Below, one piece after another: positions 1 to 4,816 of a stretch of DNA of 5,078 nt. The position numbers were made by a program, and so were the translations under genes. The notes under the pieces are model-generated. The model had not been told where the DNA came from. It worked only from the letters and a program-made list of their open reading frames with translations, and ran no database searches. The stretch is from Pseudomonadota bacterium (GTDB lineage: Bacteria > Pseudomonadota > Alphaproteobacteria > Rhizobiales > Xanthobacteraceae): positions 1-5,078 of the forward strand of contig JAEZFA010000199.1 of assembly GCA_023417665.1 (NCBI GenBank), written 5' to 3'. Within the stretch, counting starts at the first letter, position 1. Every line of letters begins with the position of its first letter.

Positions 1-34
1 GTCTCGTGGGCTCGGATATGTGAATAAGAGACAG
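1..34. other. Nextera transposase adapter left on the contig end (not genomic)
   Basis: Bases 1-15 match the Nextera read-2 overhang (GTCTCGTGGGCTCGG), and bases 16-34 match the 19-bp Tn5 mosaic end AGATGTGTATAAGAGACAG except for G to T at position 17 and T to A at position 23. That is 32 of 34 identical bases, ending exactly where a coherent reading frame begins at base 35 on the minus strand. The adapter design is established knowledge recalled from memory. This is library-preparation sequence that escaped trimming, not a natural Tn5/IS50 end, because the 15-bp synthetic overhang is attached to it. Confidence 0.96.
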
Positions 35-428
35 GGGCGACCGCGCGCGCCAGCACCGAGCCGGTACAGGCGCCGACGGCTTGTGCGACCCGCAGTCCGA
101 GCATCCATTCGAGATTGATGGAAAGCGCGATCGCAGCACCGCTCAGCGCGTAGACGATCAAGCCCGCGAGCAGCAATGGCCTGCGGCCGAAGCGATCCGA
201 GAGCGGGCCGATCACGAGTTGTCCTGCGGCAAAGCCGAGCAGGAATACCGTGAGCGTGAGCTTCACCTGCGCCGGCGTGGCGCCGAGGTCCGTTGCCAGC
301 GAAGGAAACGACGCGAGATACATATTGGTGGCGAGCATGCCGAGTGCGGCGAGCAGCGTGAGAAAGAACAGAAGCGGCTTTCCCTCCAGCCGGGCGGGCT
401 TCGCGGCGGTGACGGCTTCGACGCTCAT
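35..428 (-). CDS. Bcr/CflA-type MFS multidrug efflux permease, N-terminal fragment
   Basis: Inner-membrane drug:proton antiporter of the major facilitator superfamily (DHA1, Bcr/CflA branch). The 131 readable residues begin MSVEAVTAAKPARLEGKP and cover four membrane segments: TM1 about 19-41 (with NMYLASFPSL at its end), TM2 about 55-75, TM3 about 84-104 and the start of TM4 about 108-131. The MFS loop 2-3 signature (motif A) is seen as GPLSDRFGRRP at 74-84, and the TM4 stretch LRVAQAVGACTGSVLARAV (112-130) is typical of the Bcr/CflA family. Full-length members are about 400 residues, so roughly two thirds is missing; the break is the adapter, not a mutation. The ATG at 428 has an ideal AAGGAG eight bases upstream. 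The gene is divergent from a TetR-type repressor, the usual arrangement for a repressed efflux pump. TM1 has NMYLAS where many relatives have DxYLPS. The substrate cannot be predicted. Confidence 0.9.
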
Positions 429-436
429 CTATGGCG

Positions 437-442
437 CTCCTT
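437..442 (-). promoter_or_regulatory. Ribosome binding site of the efflux permease
   Basis: Read on the minus strand, AAGGAG lies eight bases before the ATG at 428. It is the clearest Shine-Dalgarno sequence in the window and fixes the start of the permease. Confidence 0.8.
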
Positions 443-459
443 CTCTCGAGCCTTCCCGC

Positions 460-488
460 GCAATCCCATGCGCGTCTTGCGCTGTCAA
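460..488 (-). promoter_or_regulatory. Candidate promoter of the efflux permease
   Basis: On the minus strand a perfect -35 hexamer TTGACA lies at 488-483. With a 17-bp spacer the -10 position falls on GATTGC (465-460), which is a poor match to TATAAT. The -35 is close to the operator at 491-514 and lies within the left arm of the outer inverted repeat (479-487) plus one base, so repressor binding would be expected to block RNA polymerase. The -35 match is seen directly; the promoter role is inference. Confidence 0.4.
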
Positions 489-503
489 TAAATGGATGAT
501 AAT
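477..503 (+). promoter_or_regulatory. Candidate promoter of the tetR-type gene
   Basis: GATAAT at 498-503 matches five of six bases of the -10 consensus and sits inside the operator palindrome. A weak -35, TTGCGC, lies at 477-482, but the spacer is only 15 bp. Transcription would start near 510, giving a leader of about 40 bases before the ATG at 549. A -10 box inside the operator fits autorepression. The assignment is tentative because of the short spacer. Confidence 0.3.
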
Positions 504-534
504 CATCATCCATTCGCAAAACGCATGACAGCGC
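479..534. repeat. Outer inverted repeat flanking the operator
   Basis: GCGCTGTCA at 479-487 is the exact reverse complement of TGACAGCGC at 526-534: nine-base arms 38 bp apart. They flank the inner palindrome at 491-514, but the two centres (506.5 and 502.5) differ by 4 bp. Two regulatory half-sites, or a stem in the leader RNA, are possible; coincidence cannot be excluded for arms this short. Confidence 0.5.
491..514. promoter_or_regulatory. Probable TetR-family operator (perfect inverted repeat)
   Basis: AATGGATGAT (491-500) and ATCATCCATT (505-514) are perfect 10-base arms separated by AATC. Its size and two-fold symmetry suit a TetR-family dimer site. It lies between the divergent efflux permease and repressor genes, overlapping the GATAAT -10 candidate of the repressor and next to the TTGACA of the permease. 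A second, offset palindrome (GATGAT-A-ATCATC, 495-507) lies within it. The symmetry is seen directly; binding by the adjacent repressor is inferred from the usual local autoregulation of this family. Confidence 0.75.
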
Positions 535-548
535 GGGAAACGGTAGCC

Positions 549-1124
549 ATGCGAAGCTCAAGAGAGGCCGCTGCGGAAAATCGCGAGCGCATCGTCGGCG
601 TGGCGGCGAAGCTGTTTCGCGAGCGCGGGATCGCGGTGGTCGGCGTCGCCGAAATCATGAGCCATGCCGGCATGACCCATGGCGGCTTTTACAAGCATTT
701 CGAATCCAAGGACGCGCTGGTCGACGAGGCCTGCCGCCATTCCTTCGCGGAGCCGGGTGGAAACTTGCGCGCGGCGGCTGAAGCCGCAAAGCCGGGCGAG
801 GAGCTGAAAGCGATCGTCGATCGCTATCTGTCGCGCCGCCATCGCGACAACCCGGGCAACGGCTGCGCGGTTGCTGCACTCGGAGGCGAGGTGGGAAACC
901 GGGCGAGCCCGGCGCGCAATGCGCTCGCGGAAGGCCGCGAGCGTCTGGTGGCGCTGGTCGCGCGCTACATGAAAGGCGAGTCCGCGAAGGATCGCGCGAA
1001 TGCCTTCGTGGCGCTGATGGTCGGCGCGCTGATCAATGCGCGGCTCGCCGATGGCACGGGTTCCGACGCGGTGCTGCGTGCGGCAAAACGCGAGCTATAT
1101 CAACGCATTGAAGAGCAGGGATAA
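549..1124 (+). CDS. TetR/AcrR-family transcriptional repressor
   Basis: Cytoplasmic DNA-binding repressor, expected to act as a dimer and release DNA when it binds a small ligand. From the ATG at 549 it has 191 residues, normal for the family. The N-terminal helix-turn-helix domain occupies about 10-58: ENRERIVGVAAKLFRERG (10-27), then VGVAEIMSHAGMTHGGFYKHF (31-51) with the recognition helix around THGGFYKHF, followed by ESKDALVDEA. The helical C-terminal half carries NPGNGCAVAALGGEV (101-115), a pattern seen in one subgroup of TetR ligand domains. In-frame ATGs also occur at 492 and 525, but the one at 492 is inside the operator and would add the atypical MDDNHHPFAKR; MRSSREAAAENRERI resembles the usual family N-terminus, and purine-rich GGGAAACGG precedes it. 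The gene is divergent from the efflux permease, its likely target. mutS follows 52 bp downstream. The ligand is unknown. Confidence 0.92.
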   Translation: MRSSREAAAENRERIVGVAAKLFRERGIAVVGVAEIMSHAGMTHGGFYKHFESKDALVDEACRHSFAEPGGNLRAAAEAAKPGEELKAIVDRYLSRRHRDNPGNGCAVAALGGEVGNRASPARNALAEGRERLVALVARYMKGESAKDRANAFVALMVGALINARLADGTGSDAVLRAAKRELYQRIEEQG

Positions 1125-1125
1125 C

Positions 1126-1143
1126 TGCGAGCGCGCGCTCGCA
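1126..1143. repeat. Perfect 18-bp palindrome between the tetR-type gene and mutS
   Basis: TGCGAGCGC followed directly by GCGCTCGCA, beginning one base after the TAA of the repressor gene. As RNA it could fold into a seven-base-pair stem with a GCGC loop. There is no T tract after it (ACGGCGTTTCC follows), so it is not a standard intrinsic terminator. It could instead be a protein-binding site ahead of mutS, or a weak attenuating hairpin. Confidence 0.6.
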
Positions 1144-1159
1144 ACGGCGTTTCCTGCTC

Positions 1160-1168
1160 TGCTAGTGT
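1160..1168 (+). promoter_or_regulatory. Possible extended -10 element for a leaderless mutS transcript
   Basis: TGCTAGTGT has the form TG-n-TAnnnT of an extended -10 box. It ends eight bases before the mutS ATG at 1177, so transcription would start at or just before the start codon. No Shine-Dalgarno sequence is visible before mutS, and no good -35 is present. Leaderless messages are known in alphaproteobacteria; the assignment here is speculative. Confidence 0.2.
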
Positions 1169-1176
1169 GCCTGCGC

Positions 1177-3900
1177 ATGCAAGACGCGGCTTCATCTTCA
1201 CCCGAGAACGAACCGGCTGCCGGCGCGCCCGCGCGGGTCCCGCCGAGGCTGGAGCAATATATCGAGATCAAGGCGGCCAATCCGGATTGCCTGTTGTTCT
1301 ACCGGATGGGCGATTTCTACGAGCTGTTCTTCGAAGACGCCGAGCAGGCTTCGCGAGCGCTCGGCATCGTCCTGACCAAGCGCGGCAAGCATCAGGGACA
1401 GGACATCCCGATGTGCGGCGTGCCGGTCGAGCGTTCGGAGGAATATCTCCATCGTCTGATCGCCAAGGGCTTCCGTGTCGCGGTCTGCGAGCAGACCGAA
1501 GATCCGGCGGAAGCAAAGAAGCGCGGCGCGAAATCGGTCGTGAAGCGCGGCGTGGTGCGGCTGGTTACGCCGGGCACGCTCACCGAAGATACGTTGCTCG
1601 ATGCGAAGCGCAACAACTGGCTGATGGCGATTGCGCGCACCAGAACCTCGGAAGAGGACACAAGCTATGGCCTCGCCTGGCTCGACATTTCGACCGGAGA
1701 GTTTCGGGTTGCCGAGGCGGACGGTTTGCGGCTTTCGGCGGAAGTCGCGCGGATCGAACCCGGCGAGATCCTGCTGTCCGATACTCTCTATGACGATCCC
1801 GAGCTGAAGGCCTATTGGCGTTCGCTTGCGAACGTGACGCCGATGCCAAAGGAGCTGTTCGAAAGCGCGACCGCCGAGCGGCGGCTCGCGGCGTTCTTCA
1901 ATGTCGCGACCTCCGACTCCTTCGGCGCTTTCACGCGGCTCGAGCTTGCGGCCGCAGCTGCCGCTACGACCTATATCGAACGCACGCAGTTCGGCGCGCG
2001 GACCGCGCTTTCGCCGCCCGCGCGCGAACACGCAAGCGCCGTGCTGCAGATCGACGCCGCGACACGCAATAATCTCGAGCTTCTGCGCACCCTGTCCGGC
2101 GACAGCCGCGGCAGCCTGCTTTCGGTGATCGACCGTAGCGTGACGGCGGCGGGCGCCCGCTTGCTTGCGCGCCGGCTTTCGAGCCCGCTCTGCCGCGCGG
2201 CGGACATCGATCGCCGTCTCGACAGCGTGGCTTATTTCTTCGAGCACTGGACGCTGCGCGCGGAAATCCGCAAGGCGTTGGCAAGCGCGCCAGACCTGTC
2301 GCGCTCGCTTTCGCGGATCGCGCTCGATCGCGGCGGCCCGCGCGATCTCGCGGCGATCGGGCAGGCGCTGGGCGCGGCTTTCGCGCTTTCGACCGTGCTT
2401 CGCAATTCCGACGACGTGCCGGAAGAAATCGCGCTTGCCGCGCAAACCATGAGCGCGCCGGATCGCGCTTTGCGCGATGCCATCGTGAATGCGCTTGCCG
2501 AAGAACTGCCGCTCATCAAGCGCGACGGCGGCTTCGTGCGCGCGGGCTTCCACGAGGATCTCGATGCCGCGCGAAGGCTGCGTGACGAGGCGCGCGGCGT
2601 GATCGCGGGTCTTCAACAGGACTACGCCGAAGAGACGCAGATCAAATCGCTGAAGGTGAAGTACAACAACATGCTCGGCTATTTCGTCGAGGTGCCGAGC
2701 CAGCACGGCGAGAAAATCCTGAACTCCAAGGCGCGCGAGCGCTTCATCCATCGGCAGTCCATGGCCGGTGCGATGCGCTTCTCGACCGCGGAGCTCGGAG
2801 AACTCGAATCGAAGATCGCTTCGGCCGGCGAGCGCGCGGTACAGATCGAGCTCGAGATCTTCGCAGGCCTTTGCGCGCGCGTATTGGAGTCCGCGTCGAT
2901 TCTGGAAATGGTCGCGAATGCGCTCGCCGAGATCGACGTGGCTTCCGCGCTTGCCGAGCGGGCCGCGGAATCGAACTGGGTTCGTCCCGAGATTGACGAG
3001 TCTCTTGCCTTTGAAATCGAAGGCGGGCGGCATCCGGTGGTCGAGGCCGCGATCCTGCATGATGGCGGGCCCTTCGTGCCGAACGACTGCGCGCTTTCAC
3101 CGCCCGAAGGCGCCGATGCCGGTGCGATCTGGCTGGTGACCGGACCGAACATGGCGGGCAAATCGACCTTCCTGCGCCAGAACGCAATTCTCGCAATCCT
3201 CGCGCAGTCCGGCTCCTTCGTGCCGGCGCGTCGCGCAAGGATCGGAACCGTGGATCGGCTGTTCTCGCGCGTGGGTGCGGCCGACGATCTCGCGCGTGGC
3301 CGTTCCACATTCATGGTGGAGATGGTGGAGACAGCCGCCATTCTGCATCAGGCGACCGAACGCTCGCTTGTGATCCTCGACGAAATCGGCCGCGGCACCG
3401 CGACCTTCGACGGTCTTTCGATTGCCTGGGCGACGCTCGAGCACCTGCACGAGGTCAATCGCTGCCGCGGACTGTTCGCGACCCACTTTCACGAGCTGAC
3501 GGCGCTGAGCCGCCGCCTGGCGCGGCAAGTGAATGCCACCGTGCGCGTGAAGGAATGGGAAAACGAAGTCATTTTCCTGCACGAAGTCGTGCGCGGCACC
3601 GCGGATCGTTCCTACGGCATTCAGGTGGCAAAGCTCGCGGGATTGCCTGCGAGCGTCATCGAGCGTGCCCGCGTCGTGCTCGCGGAACTGGAATCGGAAT
3701 CGCGTTCCCAGCCGCTGCAGGGCTTCGACGACCTGCCGCTGTTTCAGAACATCAAGGCGCCGCCGCCGCCGGCCGGCGCCGCGGATGGCAAGCCCGATCC
3801 GCTCGGCGTCGCGCTGGATGCGCTTCATCCCGACGAGATGTCGCCGCGCGAAGCGCTCGACGCGCTTTACAGGCTCAAGTCGATCTTGCGGGCGCGCTAG
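1177..3900 (+). CDS. mutS: DNA mismatch repair protein MutS
   Basis: Cytoplasmic ATPase that recognises base mismatches and small loops and recruits MutL. The 907 residues fit the usual length in Hyphomicrobiales. After a Pro/Ala-rich tail (1-24), the mismatch-binding domain starts at RLEQYIEIKAANPD; FYRMGDFYELF (41-51) contains the Phe47-x-Glu49 pair that inserts at the mismatch. The connector, lever and clamp domains follow, with KVKYNNMLGYFVEV near 493-506 in the clamp. The C-terminal ATPase has Walker A GPNMAGKST (656-664, Lys662), Walker B LVILDEIGRG (Asp735, Glu736), the TATFDGLSIAWA signature and ATHFHELT (His770). A DLPLF motif at 852-856 resembles a beta-clamp-binding site, and the end (MSPREALDALYRLKSIL) matches the MutS tetramerisation helix. 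The frame is open back to an ATG at 1036 inside the upstream gene, but 1177 is preferred because that stretch does not resemble MutS; GTG at 1165 is possible. No Shine-Dalgarno is visible. MutL is not in the window. Confidence 0.98.
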   Translation: MQDAASSSPENEPAAGAPARVPPRLEQYIEIKAANPDCLLFYRMGDFYELFFEDAEQASRALGIVLTKRGKHQGQDIPMCGVPVERSEEYLHRLIAKGFRVAVCEQTEDPAEAKKRGAKSVVKRGVVRLVTPGTLTEDTLLDAKRNNWLMAIARTRTSEEDTSYGLAWLDISTGEFRVAEADGLRLSAEVARIEPGEILLSDTLYDDPELKAYWRSLANVTPMPKELFESATAERRLAAFFNVATSDSFGAFTRLELAAAAAATTYIERTQFGARTALSPPAREHASAVLQIDAATRNNLELLRTLSGDSRGSLLSVIDRSVTAAGARLLARRLSSPLCRAADIDRRLDSVAYFFEHWTLRAEIRKALASAPDLSRSLSRIALDRGGPRDLAAIGQALGAAFALSTVLRNSDDVPEEIALAAQTMSAPDRALRDAIVNALAEELPLIKRDGGFVRAGFHEDLDAARRLRDEARGVIAGLQQDYAEETQIKSLKVKYNNMLGYFVEVPSQHGEKILNSKARERFIHRQSMAGAMRFSTAELGELESKIASAGERAVQIELEIFAGLCARVLESASILEMVANALAEIDVASALAERAAESNWVRPEIDESLAFEIEGGRHPVVEAAILHDGGPFVPNDCALSPPEGADAGAIWLVTGPNMAGKSTFLRQNAILAILAQSGSFVPARRARIGTVDRLFSRVGAADDLARGRSTFMVEMVETAAILHQATERSLVILDEIGRGTATFDGLSIAWATLEHLHEVNRCRGLFATHFHELTALSRRLARQVNATVRVKEWENEVIFLHEVVRGTADRSYGIQVAKLAGLPASVIERARVVLAELESESRSQPLQGFDDLPLFQNIKAPPPPAGAADGKPDPLGVALDALHPDEMSPREALDALYRLKSILRAR

Positions 3901-4687
3901 TCTTCCACGCGCCGCGCAGCACGAAGACGCCGACGTTCCAAGCCACCGTGATGCAAAACGCGATCGAAAGCGCAAGCGGCACGCCGAGCGAAACGACCGA
4001 GACATGCAGGAAGTAGGCGGCAATCCCGAAGCCGATGAGCCCGGTGATGCCGTTGGCCATGACCGCCGCGCAGGCCGGGCCGCCATAGCGCCGGTGCAGG
4101 ATCAGCATCATGCTGGTGAAGACGATGGGAAAAGCGGCGAGCACGCCGGTTGCGATCGGTCCCATCAAGGCATGTAGTCCGAGGATGACGCCGACCAGCG
4201 TGCCGACCAGACCGGCACGAAACGCGAAGTCATACCAGCGCAGCCGGATCTTCGGCATGCGCACGTCGCGATAGCGGCGCACCAGCACGAGACAGGTGCC
4301 GAACACCACGATGTTGAGAAGAGCCGCGGCCGTGCCGTCCCGGAAGAATTGCGTGAAGACGAGGAGCGAGCCGAGCCACGCAGCAATGGCGGCCGGAACG
4401 CAGATGATAAACGGCTGGCGCTGCGACAGCAGCACATAGGTCGTCGCATAGACCGCGGTCGCCGCGTTCAGAAGCAGGCTGCCGAGCGCACTCTCCGAAA
4501 TGAAAGCGGCGTCCTGTTCGAAGGCGAGAAAGAAGTAGGACGGCCCTGCCGAAACCGGAAGCGTGGCGACGAGCGCTCCGATCAAGGGGCCCGCACGCTC
4601 CGTCGCGATGGTCGCGGCGATTACCACGGAGGCGGCAATCGCCATCTTCACGGCGATCACGAGCCAGTAGAAAACTTCCGGAGACAT
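3875..4687 (-). CDS. Uncharacterised integral membrane protein with two repeated halves
   Basis: I do not recognise this 270-residue protein with certainty. It is almost entirely hydrophobic, with about nine predicted membrane segments: roughly 6-28, 33-55, 63-88, 93-112, 119-136, 155-175, 177-197, 205-228 and 233-257. Positive clusters at 138-150 (RRYRDVRMPKIRLRW), 199-200 and the C-terminus give some topology hints. There is no signal peptide, no soluble domain and no catalytic motif. The two halves look related: GPLIGALVATLP (33-44) aligns with GPIATGVLAAFP (176-187), each followed by a hydrophobic stretch, a charged break and an Ala/Gly-rich helix. The GP...P spacing recalls small GlpM/DUF3147-type membrane proteins, but this is a weak memory-based resemblance. 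The ATG at 4687 has no clear Shine-Dalgarno. The gene lies 119 bp downstream of an osmC-like gene on the same strand and overlaps the 3' end of mutS by 26 bp. A transport function is only a guess. Confidence 0.85.
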   Translation of the reverse strand: MSPEVFYWLVIAVKMAIAASVVIAATIATERAGPLIGALVATLPVSAGPSYFFLAFEQDAAFISESALGSLLLNAATAVYATTYVLLSQRQPFIICVPAAIAAWLGSLLVFTQFFRDGTAAALLNIVVFGTCLVLVRRYRDVRMPKIRLRWYDFAFRAGLVGTLVGVILGLHALMGPIATGVLAAFPIVFTSMMLILHRRYGGPACAAVMANGITGLIGFGIAAYFLHVSVVSLGVPLALSIAFCITVAWNVGVFVLRGAWKTSAPARST

Positions 4688-4700
4688 TGGAGAACAGGCC

Positions 4701-4714
4701 GCGCTCTTGAGCGC
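4701..4714. repeat. Small inverted repeat upstream of the membrane protein gene
   Basis: GCGCTC-TT-GAGCGC, six-base arms separated by two bases, lying 14 to 27 bases before the ATG at 4687. It would be in the 5' leader of the membrane protein message or act as a binding site. Short GC-rich repeats like this arise often by chance in such DNA. Confidence 0.35.
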
Positions 4715-4795
4715 CCATGGCGCGACGATGGAATGCGGCGATTGTCTTCCCGCGAATGTTCGAGTCGGTCAAGCCGCGTCTTTTGCTTGCCCGCT

Positions 4796-4816
4796 GCGCG
4801 CGGACTTCACGCGCGC
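4796..4816 (-). terminator. GC hairpin with the osmC stop codon in its loop, no U tract
   Basis: GCGCGCG (4796-4802) and CGCGCGC (4810-4816) are perfect seven-base arms around a seven-base loop. Beyond one mismatch, two more pairs can form (4793-4794 with 4818-4819). On the minus strand the loop reads TGAAGTC, so it contains the TGA stop of the osmC-like gene. No run of T follows on that strand, so termination would be inefficient or factor-dependent; it may instead protect or separate the osmC message from the downstream membrane protein gene. Confidence 0.35.

Noticed and set aside
16..34. Tn5/IS50 mosaic end as evidence of a natural transposon
   Set aside because: It is attached to the synthetic Nextera overhang and lies at the contig edge; no transposase gene or target duplication is present.
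81..528. Two plus-strand open frames (81-491 and 250-528)
   Set aside because: Both lie opposite the Bcr/CflA permease, which has clear family motifs and an ideal ribosome binding site on the minus strand.
1036..1176. Upstream extension of mutS to an ATG at 1036
   Set aside because: It would overlap the repressor gene by 89 bp and encode a stretch unlike any MutS N-terminus.
1198..3060. Long open frame of 620 codons on the minus strand, antisense to mutS
   Set aside because: Its product is Arg/Ala/Gly/His-rich without recognisable domains, whereas the plus-strand frame is an unmistakable complete MutS. Long antisense frames are common opposite GC-rich genes.
3097..4086. Open frame of 329 codons on the minus strand across the mutS 3' end
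   Set aside because: Low-complexity Arg-rich translation in a shadow frame of both mutS and the convergent membrane protein gene; no motif or plausible start signal.
4741..4772. Possible minus-strand promoter before the membrane protein gene: TTGACC (4772-4767) and GACAAT (4746-4741)
   Set aside because: The spacer is 20 bp, too long for a normal sigma-70 promoter, and no other spacing gives a credible -10.
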